Assembly (NCBI RefSeq): GCF_030272615.1
Contig: NC_081414.1
Span: forward strand, 761,447,148 to 761,511,147
Direction of reading: 5' to 3'
DNA: 64,000 nt
Source of the DNA: Cryptomeria japonica
Taxonomy: Eukaryota > Streptophyta > Pinopsida > Cupressales > Cupressaceae
Position numbers and translations under genes: made by a program. Shown here one piece after another: positions 53,431-64,000 of this stretch. How positions within the stretch are numbered: the first letter of the stretch is position 1; the number at the start of each line of letters is the position of its first letter. The notes below the pieces were generated by a model. It was not told the DNA's origin. It did no database searches and saw only the letters and a list, made by a program, of their open reading frames with translations.

Positions 53431-55093
53431 TGGGTGCCTTTTATAATCTTGTGGAGGGTATGAGTGGGTTTGTTCACTAATACATTTAGGGTCAAATTCC
53501 GACAGAGGTTTCTAACAGACAAGGAACATTGTGTGAAAATTTGATTTTTTTAAAAAAAAAATCCCTGTGTTCGTTGGAATTCCGACGACCTCGAGCATTT
53601 TATTAAAAAAAAAAAAACACAACGCATTTTCATTTTGAAAGCAAACCAAAGCAAGCGGCAACCCGCATCTTACCTCCCCGCCCCCCCCACTGGAGCGATC
53701 TCTTCACAAGCAAGGTAAGGTCTTTTTTGCAATCAAAGGAACTCTTTGTTTTTCAATGAAGGGCAACTAATTTTTTTTTGCTATCAAGGGCAACTAGTTT
53801 TTTGTTGTGAATTAATCCATTTTGTGCATATCCTGCGATCTTAAAATTCCATGAAATGACATCTCTTTGAGGTATTCCATCATACAGTTCACATGCCGTG
53901 TGTATGCTACCCCATTTTGCGATTTTTGTTATCGAAGCATTTGCAACTAATTTTTGACAAAAAACCCCCTTCGATTATGCTTTGATGGATGTCCATACCT
54001 TTTTCCAAAGCTCCTATTTTGGCACACGCAAGGAGGATGCTGGCAAACGTTGCATTGAGATAAACATGACTGTATTTCATGAGGATTTGAATTCAAAGCA
54101 TTGGCACTATCACTTATGGCTATATTAACTTTTTAAGACACTTTCATAGTGCACTTCACCTATCCTAATAATGGACTATCATGAGATTCTTAAGAATGGA
54201 AATACTGCAAACATTCATGCCCTCTATGTTGTCATTGTGGTTTTCAATCATTGCAACTACATGCTTTTCAAGGACCAAGTAGTGTTCTTTTTTTAGTGTT
54301 CTACTGTGCTTCTCAAGCTACACCAACATAGTTTTATTTAATGGCTTTGTTTTGATAGTGATTTCTGCATGGCTTCCACTGTCTTTTTCTTGGCACATTC
54401 AATGCATTGTCATCTATCACTACTATTTATTGTCCTTTTTACCTTTATTGAGGTTGTTCTCATACATGTCATTCACTTTGTCTATGAGTATATCTCAACC
54501 AATTCACTGTTGTAAGTAGAAATAAAAGATTAGTCTCATCTCTTTTACTATTTTAGACCTTCATAGTAATCTTTGCAATATATCATTTCCTTCCAATTAT
54601 ATGGAATAATGATTTTATTTTTATGGAACATGATAAAGGCTTGAGTGTGTCTTCTTGAACTCACTTATTATCAGCTCCTCTATGATTACCTTAGATCTTT
54701 ATGGCTAAGAATTGTTCTTGATGAACTTATGCTCTTTATTGATTTCTTTTACTACCATTATATTATCTCAAAAAAGGCTTGTTCAATGCTCCCTTAACAT
54801 GCATGTGCTCTCTTTGTATTGATCTAGGGCTACTCATTAATGTATCTATGGATTTCCCTTATTCACTATATTGTGACAGTCATTTGCAGATTTGGGACTA
54901 TCATCTTTCATAATTTGATGTCTTTAGGATGTGGGTACATTGCTTGACAAGAAAAGCTCAAGCATTTGTGAAGTTCAAATAGTTTAAACCCCTTGTTGAA
55001 AGGTCATCCAATTTTTCTCTAAATGCAAAATGCTCAAGTAAATGAGAAATTCAGTCAAAATGGTTTATCCACAACAAAAACAAAACAACTAAT
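53431..55093. other. Unassigned DNA left of element 3
   Basis: 53500-53700 includes A-runs and a C-rich patch (CCCCGCCCCCCCC, about 53679) followed by CAAGCAAGGTAAGG, a possible splice donor of a lost first exon. The rest is AT-rich with no gene. At 55089-55093 CTAAT is one half of the element 3 target duplication. Confidence 0.35.
55089..55093. other. Target site duplication of element 3, left copy (imperfect)
   Basis: CTAAT here and CTAAC at 63146-63150, four of five bases equal, as expected after one mutation in an older insertion. Confidence 0.65.
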
Positions 55094-55413
55094 TATAGCA
55101 TCATAAAATTGCGACACTTGCAATTTTGACTGCATTTGGGTCTTCACGATGGCGGCACAATGTTGAACCTAAATGGAGACCCGAAACCTGTTTACAACAT
55201 CAAAAACTGCATCTTTCTGCACCTTGGCCTGATCCTCCTTGCACCCTGCTGTCCCAGGAGGTGGGACCATGGCGCCCAGCGCCCTGGTCCCTAGCCCTAT
55301 TTTGGGCCCGGTCTCTTGTTGGGCATCGGGTCTTCAAGTTTGCAATTTGGAAAATAATGTTCCTAGGTCGGCCTAAGGTCGGAAAAATCAGTCTCCTAAC
55401 CCTAATTGACAAG

Positions 55414-55421
55414 TATATAAA
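55414..55421 (+). promoter_or_regulatory. TATA box, element 3 5' LTR
   Basis: TATATAAA, at the same relative position as in the LTRs of element 2, 120 bp downstream of the 31-bp unit. Confidence 0.65.
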
Positions 55422-55894
55422 CTACATTTCCCCTCCCATGAGGAGGGGTGAGAAACATATGTGTGCAAGAGGTGGAAGCGATAGGCAAACATTCAAACAT
55501 TCAAGCATTCAAGCATTCCTTCAAGCAATTGAGCATTCTAGGTCTCCATTCAAGGCTAGGTGTTGCATTCAATACAAGGATTCAACCATTGAAGAGGAGA
55601 TCACCTACAACATACAACATACAACATCATTACACCTTCACATGTAAGAATACAAACATTCTTACAACAAGGTATCAATACTTGATTACATTACAAACAC
55701 TTACATTTACAGCATTCTCATTTCTTGGTTAATTCCAAAACCGGGGTTTGACCTGAAGGCAAACCCCTAATCCCTAACCCCCCAATCTTCCTCTCTTTTT
55801 TGTGTGTAGGTTGCAGGTACGCGGCTATAATTGAAGATCTGGAATCCTTGTGCAGAGACGAACAAATCCCCCTTTGTTTCGCAGATTTTTCGGA

Positions 55895-55924
55895 GGACCG
55901 TGTGCACTCCGGGCGCCATCGTCC
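55895..55924 (+). promoter_or_regulatory. LTR stem-loop (30 nt), element 3 5' LTR
   Basis: Arms GGACCGTG and CATCGTCC around a 14-nt loop beginning TGCAC. One mismatch and one G-U. The same structure is at 62757-62786 in the 3' LTR. Confidence 0.5.
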
Positions 55925-56283
55925 CATCAAATTTCGCTCAAACTTGCAGGAAAGCATCGTCTCATTATTTTACTGCTAATTTCAAGTCCGCAGCTTCATC
56001 CCATATCCCTATCTCCGTCTACAAGCGAATCTTTCTTACTTTCACATACACTCCTAGTTTAATCCTTCTATCTACATTCTTTACAAAAGAGGGTATCCTT
56101 GCTGTCTCAACCCTTGAAACTCATTTAGAATTCAATCTTGCATTGTGTGGGATTGGATCTTGTGAGTTTCAACCCCTCTTTTGAATGTAAAGTCTCTCCT
56201 AAGTGAAAACCATCAATCCTAGTGACCTCCTTTCTCTCTCCTTGGAGTGGGGGAACACCTAGGGTTCAATTTTCCTCTTTACA

Positions 56284-56305
56284 TTTTGGTGAACCCAACG
56301 TGAAC
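56284..56305 (+). promoter_or_regulatory. Primer-binding site of element 3
   Basis: TTTTGGTGAACCCAACGTGA directly follows the LTR end, one change from that of element 2. Confidence 0.7.
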
Positions 56306-57662
56306 ATCCTAATTCTAATTATTCATGGTTAGGTCTGAAAAAATTTGCTTCCTTAATTACATTTCCATGTTTGATCTTTTGCAAATTTTAGAGGTTAATT
56401 GCATAAAAACCCTAAATTTTCTTTTTAGTAATTGAGCTTGTGAAATGTTTAATTGTTAAAGCTTGTTTTAGATCTACCCTTCTATTGCAAATTGTCAATT
56501 CATATTTGTGCTTTAATTCTGAAAATTAAGTGGTTAAGTGTCAAAACCCTATTTTTTTAAAACCCTCTTGATTCAACCTTTGATCGATGATTTCATTGAT
56601 CAAAACACCTCCAAATCGGCTGTAACTTTGGATTCTGCAACAAAATCATAATATCTCTCATCCCTGAAAATTTTGAAAAAAGTTGCAAGGACCGTGTGCA
56701 CCCCGAGCGCCATCATCCCCAACATTTTTTCCAAAATTTCGGGAGCTAGATCTTATTGTATTTTTCTGCTAGAATCCAGAATCTTGGCTGATTTCATCAA
56801 TTCTAACACTTTAAAAATTAAAGTCAAAGTTGGTCTAGTGATTGCTTGGATTAAGGCTTTTAATCATTCAAAAATTGTTGAAATTGAAATTTTGTGTTAA
56901 TATTGTGTTTCTTACTGTCCTAAATCTGAAAAGTGTGTTGGCATTCATTTGAAGTTTCAGTGCTTTATTCAAATTTTTGCAATTTGTGACTTTTGAAATT
57001 AAGTGTTTAATTGCAACAACTTTGATTTCTGCTTTCAAAATTGAATTTTGCATGAAATTGAGTCAACTTTTAAATTTCAAAGCTTGCATTTCTTTTAGTA
57101 TTCCCTCTAAAATCATAAAATTCAAAATTTCAGTTTCCCTCTCTTTTTCAAAATTCAAATTTTGCATTTTTCAACAATCTTGGTAGGGTTCAATTTTGAG
57201 ATTGCAACTTTAATTTGGCCTATCTATAGATTGTAAAATCACTCAATTTTTTTAGATTAGCTTTAAAATCATCATAACTTTCATCCCTGAAAATTTCGAA
57301 AAAAGTTGCGAGGACCGTGTGCACTCCATTTGCCACGGTCCCCGACATTTTTTTTCGAAATTTCGGGAGATTGTCATGATTGCATTTAACAGCTTAAATC
57401 TAGGAGATTCGCTGGTTTTATTGAAATTTGCTACCTCTAAATTCGAAAATAAATTCAAAATTCAAGATTTCAATTTTCAAGATAACAATTAAAATTAAGT
57501 GCTACCCCCTTGGCCCTAATTTTCAATTGTGCCTACCTTTCTTGGAAGTTGTGTTTCCCTCTTCTTTCACAAAGTTCAAATTGGATAATCATTATCTCAT
57601 TGTTAAATTTTGCCAACTTTATTTTCAAAATTCAAAATCTTCTCTCTCTCTCTCTCTAGTGC
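56306..57662 (+). other. Element 3 leader with two stem-loop modules
   Basis: Module B at about 56640-56760 has a decayed stem (56689-56718, GGACCGTG and CATCATCC). Module A at about 57260-57380 has a perfect stem (57312-57341). A CT microsatellite (57639-57657) precedes the ORF1 ATG. No coding frame is supported. Confidence 0.65.
57312..57341 (+). promoter_or_regulatory. Leader stem-loop A, element 3
   Basis: Arms GGACCGTG and CACGGTCC pair perfectly around TGCACTCCATTTGC. The loop differs from that of element 2 in several positions while the stem is unchanged. Confidence 0.6.
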
Positions 57663-60191
57663 ATGAGTTTTACAACAATAAGCCCTACTTACACTATTCC
57701 CGTTAGACGAAGCCTTAGAATTAAGTCTTTCCAAGGTTTAATTACCAAGGAGATGGAACCTCATTTGAATGGCCTTTTTAATGAGGACATGGGTAATTCC
57801 TCTAATCCTCTTAATGATGAAGAATCTCTCCATGAGGTTTCTATAGAACAACTTTCGAAATTGGATAACCAATTTGATGATTTTCAGCAATGGATGTCTC
57901 AAGAATACCCCTATAGTGAAGCTCTTCCATTAATTGAGGGTCTAAAACATATGGTTCAAAGTGATAAGAATGGAATTGATATTTTGCGTAGTATTGCACA
58001 CGTCATGGATTCGAATGTGATGCCTATGAAGAGTTGTGCCAAAACTTTAGGTTATACACAACCTCCTACTCAAGTCAATCATTCTATTCCTTTGACAACT
58101 TCTATTGCTAGTATACCTACTTTTACATCAAACATAATGACTACTTCAATACAAAACATTTCACCTATGATCACCAGTCATGGGGGCAATCCTTCTTCTT
58201 CAATCAACCCTCTTCCTTCATTCAATCCAACTTCTTCATTCATTCCTTCAATGAGTGTCCCTATTACATCTCCACAAATGAACATGACGCAAGGGGGAAA
58301 TTCATTTAACCATTCCATTCCTCCTTGTAGTGTTCCTCCTTTCCAATCATCTCTTATGACTAACCATCATAGTGTCCCGCCACCTTACTCTCAATCAATA
58401 CCTTCCTTCAATAACATAATACCTCCATCACAATCTAACATGTCTAATATGAACTCTTCGACTGAAGCGACCATTAACAATCTTGCACAAACTATCTCTT
58501 CTTTACAGCAACAAATTGCCTCTATGAATCAATCTAAGTTTAGTGTACCCACATTTGATGTTGCGAGCCCACTTTCTCTTGACATTGTTCGAGCTATCCC
58601 TCCTAAGCATGTTGAAATCCCGCAATTGGAGTTTTATAATGGTAAAGGTGATCCTCTAACACATGTTAAGACCTTTCAAACAATATGTACCGATTTTGCT
58701 CATGACCAAAGGTTGCTTGCAAAACTATTTACTGGAACATTAAGAGATAAGGCTCTACAATGGTATTGCTCCTTGCCTTCCTATTCTATTACTTCTTTCC
58801 AACAACTTGCAAATGCTTTTATTCAATAATTCCAAAACAATATAGGTCCTAAAGTTACTTTGATTGATTTAATGCATTGTAAACAAGGTGTTAAAGAAAA
58901 AGTGACTGATTTCATTGGTAGATATAAGCATTTGTGTGCTCAAATTTCTTTTCCAGTACTTGACAATGATATTCAAAGAATCTTTATTTCTAATTTACAA
59001 AAAGATTTTAGAGAAAAACTTTTGTTTTCTGAGTTTACTTCTTTCCAATAGTTGTGTGCAACTCTTCACAATTATCAACTGACTGTGAGTCAAATGGAAC
59101 AAGCAAATCCTATGGCTCCGAGTGATAAGGGTGATAGTAGTCAACAACCATTTGGGAAGTTTAAATCGAACAGAGGGTTCATTAAGTTCAATGAAAACAT
59201 CACCAACAACAATGTGAATGCAGCATCAGGTGTGCCTCCTATTTCTAAGTTTTTCAAGAAAGAAAGAGAGTTTACTCCTTTGAATGAATCATTGCATAGT
59301 ATTATGAATAAGTTATTGGAACGAAATGTGCTTACTCTCCCTCCTATAAAGCAAATAGATCCTACAAAGATGAATTCACCCTATTTGGATAACAAATCTT
59401 TTTGTCAATTTCATCATCAACTTGGGCATGATACTGAAAAATGTTTTGCTTTAAAGGGTAAAATTCAAGATTTGATTGATAATAATACTATCTCTGTTTC
59501 AGGTGTGAATGATAAAGGCAACACATCTGTAGCTCTTCCTAACCAAAATCTTAATATTTTTACTGATCCATTACCTTCTCATACCTCTAATGTGATTGAG
59601 ACTAACGATTCCTCTTTCTCACTTGATGGTCTTGTGTCTATGACTCTGAATGTGGTTAACTTTGTAGAGTAGCAGAAAATCCCTAAAGAGCCTTCCATCA
59701 CATTTGATTCCAGTGAAACTATCAGGGCACCTGATGGTCCTTTATATATAGTTGCAAAAGTCAAGAATACACCTTGCCGTGGAGTGCTTATTGATCCTTC
59801 TTGCATGGTTAATGTCATTACTGAAGAATTTATTTTTACTTTGCAATTCAATCAAGTGATCTATGACAAAACAAATGTGGTTGTGAAACTATTTGATGCA
59901 TTTTCTTCTCCTGCAATTGGTTCTATTACATTACCTATTGAGGTCCATAACAAATCCCTTGATTTGAGCTTTGCTATTATTCCATCATCTGAACAATTTG
60001 ATGTGAAGCTAGGCTATCCTTGGCTATCTTCCATGAAAGCTATTGCTTCTCCTATTCACAAGTGTTTGAAATTTCCCCATAATGGTGAAGTTGTTACTGT
60101 CAATCATAGTCTCTTTAAACCAACTGAAAGAACTTCTAGCGTTCCTATTGATTATTTTTGGCCTAAATAATTTCAATCTCTTCCACTGTGA
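57663..60191 (+). pseudogene. Element 3 ORF1 relic (gag / zinc knuckle / retropepsin-like)
   Basis: Colinear with the 842-aa ORF1 of element 2 from MSFTTISPTYTI to the TGA at 60189-60191. In-frame stops are at 58827, 59049, 59670 and 60168, without any frameshift. Gag core: EFYNGKGDPLTHVKTFQTIC. Zinc knuckle: CQFHHQLGHDTEKC. Retropepsin-like: VLIDPSCMVNVITEE and KLGYPWLSSMKA. Three of the four stops correspond to Gln codons in element 2 (CAA or CAG to TAA or TAG). Similar proteins of other plant gypsy elements form particles; this copy cannot. Confidence 0.9.
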
Positions 60192-60233
60192 AGTGATCAT
60201 CTTTTCAAATCTTATCAAAAGTGGAAAAAAGAT

Positions 60234-61112
60234 ATGATCCTATCTCTAAGTGAACCTAGAACACCCAAACTTGATATTCCTATCATTCTTGAGAAGGAAG
60301 TTCTTCCTTTGAAAGATAAAACTAATGTATTTCCTCAAGAAGATTCCCAACCCATCCCTGTGGATATGACTATGTCTATGTCTAATAAACTTTCTAAAGG
60401 TAGACCTATACCTCCTCGTCATGATGGACTTGGTCTCCTTCCTAAACTAGATATTCCTCCTTTATATAGAGCAGTTCCTCCTCCTTCCTCTTATAGAGAG
60501 AAGAGACCTTCCTCTTCTCCTATTGTCCAACCTAAGAGACCACAACCTAAACACCCAAGTGATAAGGATGAGAACATTCCTCCTCCTCAATCTTCTCAAC
60601 TTCCTACTAAGACTAGACGAAATCGTTCTGCGCGTGAATGCCGATGAAAGCATCATCTTAGAGCTCGTGCAGCTGCTTCTCAAACTTTGCAATCCCCTAA
60701 GACACCTTCAACTAGCATTATTCCATTTTCTCCTCAGCCGAAAATTGAGTCAAAATCTCCTAAACATAAGATGCATGATGGTTTTGATCATGTGCAAGTT
60801 AAAGATCCTATTTTTATAAATCTTGATGATGATATAGATAAAAATGTTATTCATGAAGAAAATGTTACTCCTCTTGCTTCTGATAGTGAATATGAATATG
60901 TTGATATTGATAACCATTTATCTAACGAATTTTCTAAAGTACTTATCCTAGCTCCTAGACAAGAACAACGTGGCTTGGAACATGAACATAGCCCTTGTTT
61001 GGATCTTGTGATAGCTCCATCTTCTGTGTTGGATGTTCCTCCTCTAGCGTGTTTCTTGCCTTCCTAAAATATTGATCAGCAAGATCGGGGGGTGGATGAC
61101 GTGCTAGACTAG
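60234..61112 (+). pseudogene. Element 3 ORF2 relic (proline-rich)
   Basis: Starts MILSLSEPRTPKLDIPIILE, 42 bases after the ORF1 TGA and in its frame, as in element 2. Stops at 60645 (CGA to TGA) and 61065 (a CGA codon in element 2) break it. It ends DRGVDDVLD before TAG at 61110-61112. The length before decay was 292 codons, equal to element 2. Confidence 0.85.
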
Positions 61113-61848
61113 TTCATTAGCATAACAAACTCTCTCCTCCTCTCTTGATCTCTTTTGTTACTTCTTCTATGTGTTACTCCCATTCTTCTATTTGTTGTCC
61201 TTAGTGTTGTCTACTTGAGGATGATGCAAAGCATTGAGATCTCTTTTGGTCTCTCTCATGTTGACTCAAAAGACACATGTGTTCCCTTCTTCTAAGTGAC
61301 CTTCCTTGATTGGGGAATGAAGAACAATTATTCATACATACATATGATATACATGAATTATCATACAGCATACTAACCCCAAGGAAAGCGAAGTCACCTC
61401 ATGATTTGTGTTTTGTGTCTATTATCCTTGGGTTTATCTCACACTTGGGGGCTAAATCTTTGTGATAACATGCTCCTTTCCCTTCTCATTTCTTATGTGT
61501 ATCACTACCTTAAAGCAATCACCCCCGATGAGGCATGTGCGATCACTTTAACATAGGGGGCATACATTCCATTCATATCTCTTCAAAATTCTTGAAAATT
61601 TCTTGGCGAACTTAGCTTTGCCTTGAAAATTTTTGGTATTTTTCTTGCATGACTCATAGTGAGGGAACCTTACTACTGATAGTCATGGTTCTCCCTCGTG
61701 ATCTTCCCTTTACTTTGTCAATCGAAGTCATAAGATCCTTAGTCCATTGGGGGCTTGGTGTATCTTGCCTCCTTGATGTGGTGAAAGTCTTTCAATGTTG
61801 TTTCCTTGTACTTTACCAGAAGTATGGGCGTACGCTTATACTCCCGCT
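61113..61848 (+). other. Element 3 3' untranslated region
   Basis: Colinear with 9061-9788 of element 2 (complement). No pol-like frame. Confidence 0.8.
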
Positions 61849-61863
61849 AAAGTGGGGGCTAAA
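61849..61863 (+). promoter_or_regulatory. Polypurine tract of element 3
   Basis: AAAGTGGGGGCTAAA directly before the LTR start, identical to that of element 2. Confidence 0.85.
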
Positions 61864-63145
61864 TGTAGCATCGTAAAATTGCGACACTTGCAATTTCGAC
61901 TGCATTTGGATCTTCATGATGGCGGCACAATGTTGAACCTGAATGGAGACCCCGAAACCTGTTTACGACATCAAAAACTGCATCTTTCTACACCTTGGCC
62001 TGATCCTCCTTGCACCCTGCTGTCCCGGGAGGTGGGACCATGGCACCCAGCGCCCTGGTCCTTCAGGACCATGGCGCTTAGCACCCTAGTCCCTCGGGAC
62101 CATGGTGCCTAGCGCCCTAGTCCCTCAGGACCATGGTGCCCAGTGCCCTGGTCCTTGGCCCTATTTTGGGCCCGGTCTCTTGTTGGGCATCGGGTCTTCA
62201 AGTTTGCAATTTGGAAAATAATGTTCCTAGGTCGGCCTAAGGTCGAAAAAATCAATCTCCTAACCCTAATTGACAAGTATATAAACTACATTTCCCCTCC
62301 CATGAGGAGGGGTGAGAAACATATGTGTGCAAGAGGCAGAAGTGATAGGCAAACATTCAAACATTCAAGCATTAAAGCATTCCTTCAAGCAATTGAGCAT
62401 TCCAGGTCTCCATTCAAGGCTAGGTGTTGCATTCAAGACAAGGATTCAACCATTGAAGAGGAGATCACCTACAACATACAACATACAACATCATTACACT
62501 TTGCATGTAAGAATACAAACATTCTTACAACAAGGTATCAATACTTGATTACATTACAAACACTTACATTTACAACATTCTCATTTCTTGGTTAATTCCA
62601 AAACCAGGGTTTGACCTGAAGGAAAACCCCTAATCCCTAACCCCCCAATCATTCTCTTTTTTTGTGTGTAGGTTGCAGGTACGCGATTGTAATTGAAGAT
62701 CTAGAATCCTTGTGCAGAGACGAACATATCCCCCTCCGTTTCGTGGATTTTTCGGAGGACCGTGTGCACTCTGGGCGCCATCGTCCCATCAACTTTCGCT
62801 CAAACTTGCAGGACAGCATCATCTCGACATTTTACTGCTAATTTCAGGTCCGTAGCTTCATCCCGTGTCCCTATCTCTGTCTACAAGCGAATCTTTCTTA
62901 CTTTCACATACACTCCTAGTTCAATCCTTCTATCTACATTCTTTACAAAAGAGGGTATCCTTGCTGTCTCAACCCTTGAAACTCATTTAGAATTCAATCT
63001 TGCATTGTGTGGGATTGGATCTTGTGAGTTTCAACCCCTCTTTTGAATGTAAAGTCTCTCCTAAGTGAAAACCGTCAATCCTAGTGACCTCCTTTCTCTC
63101 TCCTTGGAGTGGGGGAACACCTAGGGTTCAATTTTCCGCTTTACA
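61864..63145 (+). repeat. Element 3 3' LTR (1282 bp)
   Basis: TGTAGCATCG to TTTACA. Contains four 31-bp units (62035-62158), TATATAAA (about 62278-62285) and the stem-loop (62757-62786). Apart from the unit number it is highly similar to the 5' LTR. Confidence 0.93.
62035..62158 (+). repeat. 31-bp U3 unit, exactly 4 copies (element 3 3' LTR)
   Basis: Four head-to-tail units of 31 bp, each starting GGACCATGG and holding (T/C)(G/A)GTCC near its end. The copies differ from each other at several positions. The 5' LTR of the same element has one. Confidence 0.93.
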
Positions 63146-64000
63146 CTAACCACTACATATATGCATCAACAAAACAGTGTTGTGTAGAGACCTAATCATG
63201 CCTTCATGGATATGTAGATCAAGTTCCTACATTTTGGACAAAAGCAATTCACACAATAATATATTTGTTGAACACACCCACCACAAATATTTGGTTATGC
63301 AATAGTATATTTGTTGTTAACTTTATCATGGAGGATTTGGTTATGCTTGTTACAATCAAGGTTTGACCAAAATAATTCTTAAATATACAAATGAAGAGTG
63401 TGGTTGGTTGGTGACTAATTACTCTTTTTAACACCATTTACAAGATCATATCTAAATCAAGTGTCTCAAGAATTAAGCTACTACTACGAAGATAGTTTGC
63501 CTTAAGCAAATGGGTTTCTTGGGTGGCTATTTATTGTAGATAACTTAGTTCCTTCATGAGAATCAATCAATTTGGAACATGTATAAGTCACATCTGTGAC
63601 ATGTCACTAATGCAATTCCTTAGTACTTGTTTGAGCACTATCTCCTCTATTGTTTTCTATCCACTTTTGTGTCCTTCTTAGAACAAATAGTAGATTAATG
63701 AGAAGGTGGAAAAGGTGGATTCACCTCAGAGGGAGTGGATTTTCCCAATAATATGTTAGATTCTCCCAAGGATAGATGGACTATACACTTGAAAGGTAGA
63801 TGATTAAGGATGATGACAAGGTGAATTTTCCTTAGAATGATAGGGTTGATTTTACTAAGAACAAGTAGATTCATGTAAACTAGAGGATACAAATTTGGAC
63901 AAAATAATGGAAGGAGACTAAAACTAGATAGATTCACCTAAATGGGAGTGTAGTCATCTAAGGATAGGAAAAATTCACCATTTGCATAAGAAAGATGGAT
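63146..64000. other. Unassigned DNA right of element 3
   Basis: Begins with CTAAC, the right target duplication. It continues the AT-rich sequence interrupted at 55093. From about 63690, short GGTGGATTCACCT- and GTAGATTCA-like motifs recur loosely. No gene is seen. Confidence 0.35.

Larger units (their letters stand above)
55094..56283 (+). repeat. Element 3 5' LTR (1190 bp)
   Basis: Begins TATAGCATC, where the TG of the terminus has become TA, and ends TTTACA. It has one copy of the 31-bp unit (55264-55294), TATATAAA (55414-55421) and the stem-loop (55895-55924). It is 92 bp shorter than the 3' LTR, which the three missing 31-bp units explain. Confidence 0.92.
55094..63145 (+). mobile_element. 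Element 3: full-length gag-only LTR retrotransposon
   Basis: The order on the plus strand is: 5' LTR (55094-56283), PBS (56284), leader, ORF1 relic, TGA, ORF2 relic, 3' untranslated region, polypurine tract (61849-61863), 3' LTR (61864-63145). Total 8052 bp, with the imperfect duplication CTAAT/CTAAC. It is colinear with element 2 in every part. Frames are preserved, with only point stops. There is no pol. It is older than element 2 by the number of stops and by LTR differences. Confidence 0.92.

Noticed and set aside
63695-63937. 80-codon minus-strand frame
   Set aside because: Loose internal repeats in the DNA give the frame; no domain.

Overview
The window is plant nuclear DNA: AT-rich, almost wholly built of decayed and nested transposable elements, with no intact host gene. 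The families (Ty1/copia and Ty3/gypsy LTR retrotransposons, an L1-type LINE with a C-terminal RNase H, a CACTA-like end) belong to land plants. The repeat density, long LTRs and degenerate telomere-like tracts suggest a large seed-plant genome, perhaps a gymnosperm; that is an inference and the sequence alone does not prove it.

Layout. 1-3553: a minus-strand gypsy-type element (LTR 2770-3553, primer-binding site, leader with three 303-bp tandem repeats) running off the left edge. 3554-4288: a copia-type LTR fragment. 4289-17191: element 1, a plus-strand relic of a gag-only LTR family, split by element 2 (7823-15705, minus strand), a nearly intact copy of the same family with the target duplication CTTTG. 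19563-about 24330: a 5'-truncated copia element with a pol frame broken by only two stops. 24540-25070: an exon of a sieve-element-occlusion-like gene, minus strand, with an internal stop. 25300-34600: low-information DNA with decayed coding stretches and a minisatellite upstream of a TATA box. 34580-35430: an LTR-like promoter region. 35431-39510: a decayed LINE, minus strand. 39535-41310: telomere-like repeats and a DUF4283-like relic. 44472: a CACTA-like terminus. 46439-46860: a copia LTR with a primer-binding site. 50440-52925: a minus-strand copia relic lacking its reverse transcriptase. 52932-53430: an in-frame 255-bp duplication. 55094-63145: element 3, a full-length plus-strand copy of the gag-only family. 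63146-64000: unassigned.

The most distinctive system is the gag-only family (elements 1, 2 and 3). Each full copy is about 8 kb, with 1.2-1.3-kb LTRs, a primer-binding site and a polypurine tract, but encodes no reverse transcriptase, RNase H or integrase. It carries a gag/zinc-knuckle/retropepsin-like ORF1 (842 aa in element 2), then a TGA stop, then an in-frame proline-rich ORF2 (292 aa). Its U3 has a hairpin-forming 31-bp unit whose copy number differs between the two LTRs of one element. A 30-nt stem-loop with a GTGCAC palindrome occurs once in each LTR and twice in the leader. It presumably moves using enzymes supplied in trans by an autonomous gypsy element.
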